Shown here in pieces: positions 18,282-26,088 of a stretch of DNA of 34,964 bases. Under the pieces are notes generated by a model, which was not told the origin of the DNA, did no database searches, and saw nothing but the letters and a program-made list of their open reading frames with translations. The stretch is from 2-02-FULL-48-14 sp041645035. Its GTDB lineage: Bacteria > Patescibacteriota > Gracilibacteria > UBA1369 > 2-02-FULL-48-14. Within the stretch, counting starts at the first letter, position 1, and each line of letters starts with the position of its first letter. A program made the position numbers and the translations under genes. The stretch covers positions 1 through 34,964 of the forward strand of contig JBAZQU010000012.1 in NCBI GenBank assembly GCA_041645035.1. Reading direction: 5' to 3'.

Positions 18282-19136
18282 TTATTCGTCCAAATAAGTA
18301 TACTTTTCTGCATCCGATAAAATCATCGTTCCTATCCCTTCCTTGGTCAGTACTTCTTTTAAGAGACTGTGAGGTGAAAGACCATTTAAAATATGTACTC
18401 TTTTCACGCCCTTTTTTACTGCTGCCACACTGTTTTCAACTTTGACCTTCATGCCTTCGGTCACCACTTTTTTATCAATCAACTGCTCCGCTTCATCTGC
18501 TGTTAAAGCACTGAACAAGTGCTGGCCTTCGTAAATTCCATCCGTATTTGTAAAAAGAATCAATTTCTCAGCCTTGAGATCAATGGCCAATTCTGCAGCT
18601 ATAGTGTCAGCATTGATGTTCACAATAATACCCTCATCAGTGGCCCCTAAGGGAGATACAATGGGAAGGTATTTTTTATCCAGTAAGTGATGAAGAATTT
18701 CGGAGTCCACCGAAACAATGTCTCCCACAAAACCATAATCAAATTCCTTCTTGCTTCGGAGCTTCACTTTAAGCAATGCGCCGTCCAGGCCGCTCACCCT
18801 CATTCCCTTTAAGGACAGCTTCATCAATATCCCCAAAATTTCTATATTTAGAGTGCCTCCGTATAACATTTTAACAACCTCCAGATCATCCTGATGGGTT
18901 ACTCTTCGGCCATTTACTCTTTTAGGAGTATAGCCCAATTGCTTAGAAATAGAGTCGGCCTGTGACCCTCCGCCATGCACTAAGACAATTTTAATGCCGA
19001 AATCAATCAGTTCTTTTAAATCCTTTAAAATATTTTCAAGTATCTCTTTGGAGGCTACAACTTCACCGCCAATTTTCACAACAAAGAGCTTGTTTTTAAA
19101 TTTTGAAAGATAATATTTTTTTTGAGCGTCAGTCAT
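18282..19136 (-). CDS. argB: Acetylglutamate kinase-type enzyme ArgB
   Basis: ArgB phosphorylates N-acetyl-L-glutamate, the second step of arginine synthesis. The 284 residues show the amino-acid-kinase fold: VVKIGGEVV near the N-terminus, LVHGGGSQADSISKQLG, NGRRVTHQDDLEVVKM, INADTIAAELA, LFTNTDGIY, and GMKVKVENSVAAVKKGVKRVHIL. It overlaps argD by 8 bp (ATGACTGA), so translation should be coupled. Whether it prefers the acetyl or another acyl group cannot be told by eye; the carbamoyltransferase in the same operon raises that question. Confidence 0.93.
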   Translation of the reverse strand: MTDAQKKYYLSKFKNKLFVVKIGGEVVASKEILENILKDLKELIDFGIKIVLVHGGGSQADSISKQLGYTPKRVNGRRVTHQDDLEVVKMLYGGTLNIEILGILMKLSLKGMRVSGLDGALLKVKLRSKKEFDYGFVGDIVSVDSEILHHLLDKKYLPIVSPLGATDEGIIVNINADTIAAELAIDLKAEKLILFTNTDGIYEGQHLFSALTADEAEQLIDKKVVTEGMKVKVENSVAAVKKGVKRVHILNGLSPHSLLKEVLTKEGIGTMILSDAEKYTYLDE

Positions 19137-20295
19137 AGAGTGATATTAAGGATTTCTTTAAAAGTTGCAGAAAGAGCTTACTTTCTTTTTTAGTGATATT
19201 CAGAGGAGGGAGGATTCGGAAGACTTTACTGTTTTTCGAGCTGCCCACAATTAAGCCGTTTTTTAAACATTTTTCGACCAGTCCCGGATATTCCTCTTTG
19301 AATTCCACACCCAACAAAAGACCGGCTCCGAGCACTTGTTTAACGGCACTGATTTTTTGAAGTTCTTTTTGCAAAAACTGGCTATTTATTTCCACATTTT
19401 TCAAAAAACCTTTATTCAATATCACCTTTAAAGTAGCTAGACCAGCAGCACAAACAAGCGGACCTCCACCAAAAGTGGTGGCGTACTCGTTCATTTTGAT
19501 AGTATCGGCAATTTTCTTGGCTACGAGTACACAAGAGATAGGAAGACCGGAGGCAAGTCCTTTAGCAGTGGTGAGGATATCTGGTTTCACACTAAGTTTT
19601 TGTGAAAACCAAAAAGTTCCTGTTCTGCCCAGCCCGGTTTGAACCTCATCAAATATCAAAAGAATGCCTTTGTCATGACAAAACTGTTCAAGATCCTTAT
19701 AAAATTTCTTCTTCGCCATATTCACTCCTCCGATGCTTTGGATCGGTTCACAGATCACCGCCGCCGTGTCGTCGTTATGTAGAACTTTGACACTCTCAAT
19801 ACTCCCAAGCTCAGCAAAAGAAGAGTATTCATCAATGTCGGGAAAAAATTGATGATAGGAAGGAATCCCTGTAACGGCAGTGCAGACCGTGGACCTTCCA
19901 TGAAATGAATCTTTGAATGAGATGACATGTTTTTTTCCAGTGAACTTTCTCGCCATTTTTATGGCATTTTCATTAGCCTCTGAACCCGAATTCGCAAAAA
20001 AGACCTTATATTCTTGAGGAAGTAAGGTCTTCGCAATCTTTTCCGCAAGATCCGCAGCCGGTTTCGTGGGGAAAATATTTGAATAAAAAATTAAAGTTTG
20101 AGCTTGTTTCATCATTGCGGAAACAATTTTGTTAGGACAATGACCCAACAAAGCTACAGCATGCCCGCCGTAAAAATCCAAATATTTTTTATTATTTTTG
20201 TCCCAAACAAAACTGCCCTTACCTTTTATAATTTCAATCGGGTATTGAAAGTAAGTTTGAATTAAATACTGCTTGGCTTTTTGAAAAGTGTTCAT
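19129..20295 (-). CDS. argD: Acetylornithine aminotransferase ArgD
   Basis: A class III PLP aminotransferase that converts N-acetylglutamate semialdehyde to N-acetylornithine. The 388 residues are typical. Landmarks are FANSGSEANENAIKMARKF, SFKDSFHGRS, LLIFDEVQTGLGRTG with the PLP-binding Asp, and the PLP lysine in TTAKGLASGLP. It sits 3 bp after argC and overlaps argB by 8 bp. Ornithine aminotransferase or LysJ-type activity is possible within this family, but the operon context fixes arginine synthesis. Confidence 0.94.
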   Translation of the reverse strand: MNTFQKAKQYLIQTYFQYPIEIIKGKGSFVWDKNNKKYLDFYGGHAVALLGHCPNKIVSAMMKQAQTLIFYSNIFPTKPAADLAEKIAKTLLPQEYKVFFANSGSEANENAIKMARKFTGKKHVISFKDSFHGRSTVCTAVTGIPSYHQFFPDIDEYSSFAELGSIESVKVLHNDDTAAVICEPIQSIGGVNMAKKKFYKDLEQFCHDKGILLIFDEVQTGLGRTGTFWFSQKLSVKPDILTTAKGLASGLPISCVLVAKKIADTIKMNEYATTFGGGPLVCAAGLATLKVILNKGFLKNVEINSQFLQKELQKISAVKQVLGAGLLLGVEFKEEYPGLVEKCLKNGLIVGSSKNSKVFRILPPLNITKKESKLFLQLLKKSLISLYD

Positions 20296-20298
20296 GGT

Positions 20299-21312
20299 TT
20301 ATGGGAATAAAGGGCTTAAAGACAGGAGTCCTTCCGTTTCAGGCAAACCAAACATGAGATTGCAATTTTGAATGGCTGTACCGGATGCTCCTTTAACTAA
20401 ATTATCGATAACCGACTGAATAATGAGCTTCCCATTCAACTCCACGATTGAAATGTCACAAAAATTTGAGCCCACCACTTCCGCAATTTGTACCTCTTTT
20501 TTGATTCGTATGAATGGGCAGGCTGCGTAGACCTTTTTATAAGTCTCCAAAGCATCCGAAGCACTCATGTTCTTTTTCAATTCAATAAATGCCGTCGTTT
20601 GAATGCCTCTCACAAAAGGACCGCTGGTAGGCACAAAAGAAAGCTGCCCTTCCTCGAGACCTAAAGTCTGAATGATTTCCGGAATATGTTGATGAACCCC
20701 AATTTTATAACTTTTAACATTGTGATTTCTTACCGGATGATGAGTTCCTTCCCCTAAAGACTTTCCTGAACCGCTGGAACCCGTGATTGAAAAAACATCA
20801 ACATGCTTGATACGTTTTTTTAGAGGGGCAAGTGCCAGCTCAACGGAGATGGCAAAACATCCAGGATTCGCAATATGGCTCGCCCCAATGATCTCTTTTT
20901 TATTGAGTTCGGGAACTCCGTAAGTGAATTCTTTTACACACTGAGGAAACAAATGTTTTGTGTGATGATATTGTTCATACAAGGGGATATTTTTGACTCT
21001 AAAGTCGGGAGATAAATCAATAATTTTGCTAAGCCCAATCAGCTCTCCAGCAATTTTTTGTGACTCCAAATTCGGTAAAGCCAAGAAAACGCAATCACTG
21101 TCTTCCGCTATTTTTTTAGGGTCCATATTCGTCAGTTCAAGATCACAAATACCCTTTAAATGAGGCCACACTTCACTTATTTTTTTACCCGCCGTACTTC
21201 CGGAGCTCAAATATTTTACTTCAAAATAGGGGTGAGCGTTCAGAATTCTAATGAGTTCCAAACCTGTGTATCCGGTAGCGCCGATGATGGAAACGGTGAT
21301 TTTTTTATTCAT
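20299..21312 (-). CDS. argC: N-acetyl-gamma-glutamyl-phosphate reductase ArgC
   Basis: An NADPH-dependent reductase making N-acylglutamate semialdehyde. The ATG at 21312 (MNKKITVSIIGATGYTG) places the dinucleotide-binding motif at residues 9-15, so the upstream in-frame ATG at 21330 is rejected. The catalytic Cys is in SHIANPGCFA. The region GSSGSGKSLGEGTHHPVRN, followed by GVHQHIPEI, carries the catalytic His. The start overlaps the end of the P-loop gene by 8 bp (ATGAATAA). Confidence 0.94.
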   Translation of the reverse strand: MNKKITVSIIGATGYTGLELIRILNAHPYFEVKYLSSGSTAGKKISEVWPHLKGICDLELTNMDPKKIAEDSDCVFLALPNLESQKIAGELIGLSKIIDLSPDFRVKNIPLYEQYHHTKHLFPQCVKEFTYGVPELNKKEIIGASHIANPGCFAISVELALAPLKKRIKHVDVFSITGSSGSGKSLGEGTHHPVRNHNVKSYKIGVHQHIPEIIQTLGLEEGQLSFVPTSGPFVRGIQTTAFIELKKNMSASDALETYKKVYAACPFIRIKKEVQIAEVVGSNFCDISIVELNGKLIIQSVIDNLVKGASGTAIQNCNLMFGLPETEGLLSLSPLFP

Positions 21313-22324
21313 GGAGTAAATGGTCAGCAAATTTCTGAGGATCTGTAAGTGCGTTAAAGGCGGGTATTTTTAAGTTATTTTTAACGAAGCCTGTGCCCAC
21401 TTCATTATCAGTGACAGGTCCGGATATCATGTCCAAGGGTGCACCGATTTCTTTACATACTTCAAAAAGTTTAGCTGCTCCCATAGGATCATGCGCACAG
21501 CCAATATGAAGAACTATATTTTTTTGAATTTCTTTGTCTTTCAAAATCTCCATCACTCCATATTCACCATACACCCCGTCTCCAAATTCAATGACAATGT
21601 AGTCCGGCTTTACCTCTGATAAATGATCAATAGCGCCCTTGGTGACCTTCAGAGACAAGCTATTGGTATTCACTGTAGAAGTCAAACCAGCATCAATGAT
21701 GGAAACGATTTTTTTAGCCCCATGATCTCGCATGTTCTCTGTATCTCTCAGGCACGCTATGCCCGCTAACTTAGCCGCAAAAACGGTTTTACCAGCCCTT
21801 GTCATGTACTTGATCACTTCACTCGCCACTGTTGTTTTCCCTACGTTCATGCAGGTCCCGCTCACAACAATCAGAGGAATCTTGGAATCCAAATTATTTT
21901 TAAAATCGAACTGCTTGAAATCAGCGATATTAATAGCTTTTCCGTCTTTTGCTACTGCACCCAAAACTTTTACTTTGAGCGCATGGCCCACCTCTTTAAT
22001 ATTCTCACTGATGCAGATTCCAGCCACTCCACCAAGATTAAGAACAGTAATAATATCTCCAGGTTTTAAAGTCTTGGGAGTATTCCCCACAAAACCTTTC
22101 AAAGCCTTTCGATTGCCCAAAGCGACCACAATAATGTCCCCCTTTTGCAGAGTTGAAAGACGTCCCGAACACAGCTCCAACTGATTGTAGATTTTTTTAT
22201 CCTCCAGAACTTCAACGACTATGATGGCGCCACTTTCTGGTTTAATATCATCCGTGATTTCTACTGGAGATTCAAGCCCGGCGTTTTTTGTTACAGAAGC
22301 AATTTTATCAATGTGTATAAGCAT
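21305..22324 (-). CDS. P-loop protein, distantly DUF1611-like, inside the arginine operon
   Basis: With the ATG at 22324 the product has 339 residues. An earlier in-frame ATG at 22390 would overlap argF' much further and is rejected. Residues 1-140 form a beta-rich domain (KGDIIVVALGNRK, KPGDIITVLNLGGVAGICIS). Residues 150-339 form a P-loop fold with Walker A GTCMNVGKTT (156-165) and a DYIVIEFGDGVYGEYG strand-loop. The C-terminal domain resembles BioD/DUF1611-type proteins. DgcN, a DUF1611 protein, has been described as a D-glutamate N-acetyltransferase that feeds N-acetylglutamate to arginine synthesis. Since the operon has no argA or argJ, this gene is the best candidate for the acylation of glutamate. 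The domain assignment is by eye and the function is inference. Confidence 0.6.
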   Translation of the reverse strand: MLIHIDKIASVTKNAGLESPVEITDDIKPESGAIIVVEVLEDKKIYNQLELCSGRLSTLQKGDIIVVALGNRKALKGFVGNTPKTLKPGDIITVLNLGGVAGICISENIKEVGHALKVKVLGAVAKDGKAINIADFKQFDFKNNLDSKIPLIVVSGTCMNVGKTTVASEVIKYMTRAGKTVFAAKLAGIACLRDTENMRDHGAKKIVSIIDAGLTSTVNTNSLSLKVTKGAIDHLSEVKPDYIVIEFGDGVYGEYGVMEILKDKEIQKNIVLHIGCAHDPMGAAKLFEVCKEIGAPLDMISGPVTDNEVGTGFVKNNLKIPAFNALTDPQKFADHLLHE

Positions 22325-23354
22325 AGTGTTGGTTAAGTAAGAATTTGATAATAGCCATTTGGACCCACATACGGTTTTCCGCTTCATCAATGATCAAAGA
22401 GCGTTTGCCGTCCAAAACTTCATCACTCACGACTACATTTCGTCTCACCGGTAAGCAGTGCATAAAGTAAGCATTTTTCGTCCAAGCCATTTTCTCTTCA
22501 TCCACTGTCCAGTCTTTAAATTGGGCTCTATGCTCAGCTTCCTTTCCCCAATCTCCAAAAAACTGAAGAGATGCCCAACTTTTTGCCACCACCACATCCG
22601 CATCCTTAAAAGCTTCCTTTTGATCATGAAATATTTTCACACTTCCGCCGGCCGCCTTGGCTTTTGATTTCGCCATTTCCAGCACCTCTGGATCCAAATC
22701 GAAACCTTCTGGATGCACTAGTCTTACATTCATTCCAAAAATAGCTGGGGTTAAAAGCTGGGAATGAGGAGTGGCGAGAGGAAGGGCCTTGGGATGAGGG
22801 GCCCAAGTGAGCACATAATTTTTGGCTTGAACAGATTTGAATTTTTCAAACAAAGTCATCACATCCGCCATGGCTTGGCAGGGATGAAACATATTGGATT
22901 CCATATTAATAATAGGCACGGTAGCGTATTTGGCAAATTGATGGATGGCCAAATCTTTTTTCAAATCGCTCCATAAAGGCTGGACCTTATGGGTTTCTCC
23001 CTTTGTCATCAGCTCACTCTTTCGTATCCCAAAAAGGTCTGTGTATCTTGAAATCACACGAGCCGCTTCCTTGATGTGTTCCTGCTTATCCGCATCCATA
23101 ATTGCGCCCTCTTCATATTCAAAGTCCCACGTGTCCCCTCCGGACAAAACATTCACCCCTCCTTTCAGTTTCTTCATGCCGGATTCAAAGGAAAGTCTGG
23201 TTCTCAAGGAAGGATTTACAAAGAAGAGGGTCAAAATTTTGTCTGCCAAGTCCGGCAATTTAGCCCCTTCTTTAAAAGCCAAAGCCATGTCGATGATTCC
23301 CTTGAGTTCTTGCAATGAAAACTCAGCTCCGCTGATGAAATTAATTTTACTCAT
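22308..23354 (-). CDS. argF': N-acylornithine carbamoyltransferase (ArgF', AOTCase/SOTCase type)
   Basis: This is not an ordinary ornithine carbamoyltransferase. Over its 348 residues it follows the N-acetylornithine carbamoyltransferase pattern of Xanthomonas: FVNPSLRTRLSFE instead of the STRTR carbamoyl-phosphate loop, Trp76 in GDTWDFEY, EHIKEAARVISRYTDLFGIR, INMESNMFHPCQAMAD, YVLTWAPHPKAL, AKSWASLQFFGDW, and HCLPVRRNVVVSDEVLDG. Known work on this family showed that one residue (Glu92 in X. campestris, Pro in the Bacteroides succinyl enzyme) sets acetyl versus succinyl preference; here that position is Gln91. It overlaps argG by 8 bp and the P-loop gene by 17 bp. Confidence 0.88.
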   Translation of the reverse strand: MSKINFISGAEFSLQELKGIIDMALAFKEGAKLPDLADKILTLFFVNPSLRTRLSFESGMKKLKGGVNVLSGGDTWDFEYEEGAIMDADKQEHIKEAARVISRYTDLFGIRKSELMTKGETHKVQPLWSDLKKDLAIHQFAKYATVPIINMESNMFHPCQAMADVMTLFEKFKSVQAKNYVLTWAPHPKALPLATPHSQLLTPAIFGMNVRLVHPEGFDLDPEVLEMAKSKAKAAGGSVKIFHDQKEAFKDADVVVAKSWASLQFFGDWGKEAEHRAQFKDWTVDEEKMAWTKNAYFMHCLPVRRNVVVSDEVLDGKRSLIIDEAENRMWVQMAIIKFLLNQHYAYTH

Positions 23355-24546
23355 GGTTTGATTGGGTTAAAAAGGCATTGACGCTTTCCATGCCGTAAAT
23401 CCGGCAGAAACCCTTAGCATCCTCTCCATTCCAAGCGCCCATTTTTTCACCGTACTTACCGAATTTCAAATTCAAGAGGGAGTACGGACTTTTCATTGAA
23501 GTGATGGAGAGCACTCCTTTGTAAATTTTTACCTTAACCGTACCCCTCACATACTCATTTACTGAATCCAAAAAGGCTTCAAGGTTTTTCACCAAAGGTT
23601 CATAGTAAAGTGCTTCGTGTAGGAGATCACCGTATAAGTTTCCCAGCATATTTTTCCAAAAAATTTGCTTAGAAGTGAGAACCATTTTTTCAAGCTCCAT
23701 GTGGGCCTTAATGAGTATTTTCATGGCTGGAGACTCAAAGCCAAGTCGGGCTTTATTTCCAATAATGGTAGTCCCAATTTGGTAATCTCTTCCAAATCCA
23801 TGCAGCGCCCCCATTTCATTTAAATGGGTAATGATCTCGACCCCGTTCAAAGTTTTTCCATCCAACTGGATGGGGAGGCCTTTTTCAAAAGTCATTTCAC
23901 ATTCTCCAGGGGTGTCTAAACTGTCATCGATACTTTTGACATTCGGGAAGGCCTCATCAGGTAGCACTTTCTCTGTATCAAAAGTTTCCTTTCCTCCTAT
24001 AGTCGTTCCCATCAAACCCACATTGATTGAATAATCTTTTTTTGCAGCATCCACAGGGAACCCTTTTTTAGTTAGGAAAAGCGCTTCATCTTCACGTTGA
24101 ATACCGCTGTCTCGAATGGGAGCTAAAATCTCGCAATTTTCAACAAGGGCCCGCAAAGCGACTTCAAAACGCACTTGATCATTTCCCGCACCAGTTGAAC
24201 CGTGAGCAATGCATTTAATATTTTCTTTTCTAGCAATTTTTACAACTTCAGCCACAATTACATTTCGTTCCGGCCCTACACAGGCGGGATACACCCCGCC
24301 TCTTAAATAATTTGCTTTAATGATGTAGCTTGCAAATTGATCGTACAAGCTTTGCTGGGCATCCACTTCATAGTGCTTAATTGCACCCAACTCTTCGGAA
24401 CGGTTTTTAATGCCCGTTAAATCTTCCGGACTAAATCCTCCCGTATTGACAGTGACTGTGATGACTTCATAGCCCTTCTCTTTCAGAAAGGGGATGCAGT
24501 AGGACGTGTCGAGTCCACCCGAGAAAGCAAGAATAACTTTTTTCAT
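23347..24546 (-). CDS. argG: Argininosuccinate synthase
   Basis: ArgG joins citrulline and aspartate with ATP. With the ATG at 24546 the protein has 399 residues and starts MKKVILAFSGGLDTSY, the PP-loop. The upstream in-frame GTG extension to 24639 runs through the T-box antiterminator and is not coding. Other motifs are YPACVGPERNVI, AHGSTGAGNDQVRFE, and GLMGTTIGGKETFD. The TGAGNDQ form recalls Bacteroidetes-type enzymes more than the usual GKGNDQ, but this is an impression. It is the first gene of the operon, directly under the T-box. Confidence 0.95.
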   Translation of the reverse strand: MKKVILAFSGGLDTSYCIPFLKEKGYEVITVTVNTGGFSPEDLTGIKNRSEELGAIKHYEVDAQQSLYDQFASYIIKANYLRGGVYPACVGPERNVIVAEVVKIARKENIKCIAHGSTGAGNDQVRFEVALRALVENCEILAPIRDSGIQREDEALFLTKKGFPVDAAKKDYSINVGLMGTTIGGKETFDTEKVLPDEAFPNVKSIDDSLDTPGECEMTFEKGLPIQLDGKTLNGVEIITHLNEMGALHGFGRDYQIGTTIIGNKARLGFESPAMKILIKAHMELEKMVLTSKQIFWKNMLGNLYGDLLHEALYYEPLVKNLEAFLDSVNEYVRGTVKVKIYKGVLSITSMKSPYSLLNLKFGKYGEKMGAWNGEDAKGFCRIYGMESVNAFLTQSNHE

Positions 24547-24568
24547 AGAAAGTAAATAAGGTAAATAA

Positions 24569-24626
24569 CTAAAAAACTCCCATCTTTGCTCACAAACTTT
24601 TAAGTTTGCGTGCAAGGACGAGAGTT
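24569..24626 (-). terminator. T-box terminator
   Basis: On the minus strand AACTCTCGTCCTTGC pairs with GCAAAGATGGGAGTT (14 of 15 positions, two of them G-U). The loop holds an inner hairpin CAAACTT/AAGTTTG, and TTTTTT follows. The 5' arm overlaps the 3' half of the antiterminator (24614-24642), so the two structures exclude each other. Confidence 0.85.
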
Positions 24627-24903
24627 CTCGTGGTACCACCTTACTTTACTTCCAAATTGCGTTGGAAGACTTGACCCCTTCTCATACTCGCTCAGAGAGC
24701 GAAGACAAAGGATCTTGGAAGATAACGGCCAATTGCCGGCACCCGATTAAGGGGCATCCTGCTTAAGTTCCGACAAAATTTAAAGCGCCAAGACGCGTTC
24801 ACTTCTTCTTTTGTTACCCGGCTTACACCAACCCGGGCTCGCTAGAACATCCAAAGAAGTTACTATTTCTTGAACAAGGATTTTACTGAATTTTCAAAGA
24901 TGC
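24569..24903 (-). promoter_or_regulatory. T-box riboswitch, arginine specifier CGC
   Basis: The leader of the arginine operon. The T-box bulge UGGUACC lies within AAGG[UGGUACC]ACGAGA-AC-UCUCGU-CCUU, the exact helix A1/bulge/helix A2 form of a T-box antiterminator (24614-24642). Upstream, the GGGTTGGTGTAAGCC segment near 24815-24836 matches the Stem I apical motif, and AGTA/GAA loop-E-like elements flank it. The motif GUGAA is followed directly by CGC (24795-24797), the expected position of the specifier codon, giving arginine. UGGU predicts pairing with an ACCA tRNA 3' end. Uncharged tRNA-Arg would stabilise the antiterminator and switch on argG to argH. The 5' end is inferred from the promoter. 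Confidence 0.92.
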
Positions 24904-24909
24904 TCACAC

Positions 24910-24938
24910 AGCATATACAACAAATTTTATAAAGTCAA
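24910..24938 (-). promoter_or_regulatory. Promoter of the arginine operon
   Basis: Minus strand: -35 TTGACT (24933-24938), a 17-bp AT-rich spacer, and -10 TATGCT (24910-24915). TATATG two bases upstream is an alternative -10. The predicted start near 24903 gives a leader of about 355 nt before argG, the usual T-box leader size. Confidence 0.55.
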
Positions 24939-24989
24939 GTTTTTTTTGGTTCTATCTAAAACTCCCCAGAAAATTCCCTCCGCCCTCGC

Positions 24990-25484
24990 CGCTCGTTTTG
25001 CATTCTGTCTGGAGCGGCGGCGTTGTCATTCACCTTCGCCGTACTCGTCTTTAGAGTGTGCACCAAACCACTTTCGTCATCCACTCCTATGTGTGCTTTC
25101 ATTCCAAAATATCATTCACCACTTCAAAGAATTTCTCCTGAAGACGGTGGGCTTCCAGTAAGTGGCGAAAATTCAAGATGGTTGTTTCGTCGGGAACACT
25201 TTCGGAAAGCAAATCTATTCCCAGAAATTTCTGGAAAGAGAGTTCCTATCATAGATGGCTTCTTCGGCGGCAGGATCACTCAAGTTGTACCATTGCTGCA
25301 GAAAGTACACCCGCAACATGAGCAAAACTTCCTTCTTCTTCCTGCCCGTCTCCTTGCTTTCGTAGTGAGGCAGGATTTTCCCAGCAAATTTTCCCCAAGG
25401 GATGACGGCACTCATTTCATCCAAAAATTTCTCACAACGAAGCTTTTTGTTCTGCGCCAAGGACAGAAAACTGTTTTGAAACAT
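24990..25484 (-). pseudogene. Decayed IS5-type transposase
   Basis: The intact first segment (25215-25484, 89 residues) has the N-terminal domain of IS5/IS1182-like transposases: FLDEMSAVIPWGKF, LPHYESKETGRKK, and MLRVYFLQQWYNLSDPAAEEAIYD. A one-base frameshift near 25228 continues the protein in another frame as FLGIDLLSESVPDETTILNF, then RHLLEAHRLQEKFFEVV, until a TGA at 25099-25101. After a further shift and apparent internal deletion, the next conserved block follows in a third frame as AHIGVDDESGLVHTLKTST. The DDE catalytic core is incomplete, so it is a dead remnant. No terminal repeats were identified. Opposite-strand open frames here are shadows. Confidence 0.85.
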
Positions 25485-25597
25485 GGTGGAAAAGTGAAGA
25501 AATAAACATCCTCACTCTACCATATTTAACAGATTCCATCAGGTTATTTCTATACCCGAGTTTTTCAGAGTGTCCTTAATATTAACCGCTACCAATT

Positions 25598-26077
25598 ATG
25601 AGTGAATCCTTAGAAAAAATTGACGCAACTATAGCTGCCATGAGCATCACCGACGTGGAGAAAATCGATCATCCGCCCGTTTATACTTGTGAAGCGGCGG
25701 ACGCCTATACGCCGAACCCCGCAGCAGGTTTGAAGTCTATTCTTATGGCAACCAGGAGCAAAGTATGGATGGTTTGCGTATTACTGGGCAGTCAACGAGT
25801 GGATACTAAAAAAGTTAAGACCCTTATGGGAGGAAAAGTTCAATTTGCAACCGCTGAAGAAGCGGTTCAGGTCATTGGATGTGAAGCCGGCTCGGTACCT
25901 CCATTCGGACACAAAACCACTGTAAGAATTCTAGTGGATCCCGCCGTTGAAGGAATGGAACGAGTATATTTTAATCCCGGAGTGAATACCAAAACATACG
26001 GCCTCGCAATGCCAGACTTTAGAAGAATCGTGGAACACTGCGGCGGAACCTTTACAGATATAGCGGAGAAAAAGTAG
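25598..26077 (+). CDS. YbaK/ProX-type stand-alone aminoacyl-tRNA editing domain
   Basis: A 159-residue single-domain protein of the YbaK/prolyl-tRNA-synthetase INS editing family, which hydrolyses mischarged aminoacyl-tRNA in trans. The conserved Lys in GLKSILM (about residue 46), the TAEEAVQVIGCEAGSVPPFGH segment and the GVNTKTYGL segment fit the family. Substrate specificity (Cys-, Ala- or other tRNAPro species) cannot be read from the sequence. It sits convergently 11 bp from the PLP-enzyme gene and at one end of a cluster that also encodes an ArgS-like C-terminal half. Confidence 0.85.
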   Translation: MSESLEKIDATIAAMSITDVEKIDHPPVYTCEAADAYTPNPAAGLKSILMATRSKVWMVCVLLGSQRVDTKKVKTLMGGKVQFATAEEAVQVIGCEAGSVPPFGHKTTVRILVDPAVEGMERVYFNPGVNTKTYGLAMPDFRRIVEHCGGTFTDIAEKK

Positions 26078-26088
26078 TCTGAGATTCT

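Noticed and set aside
24547..24639. N-terminal extension of ArgG from a GTG at 24639
   Set aside because: It translates through the T-box antiterminator and terminator; the PP-loop protein begins naturally at the ATG at 24546.
25023..25505. Plus-strand 160-aa frame
   Set aside because: It is opposite the IS5 transposase remnant, whose fragments read as recognisable transposase on the minus strand.
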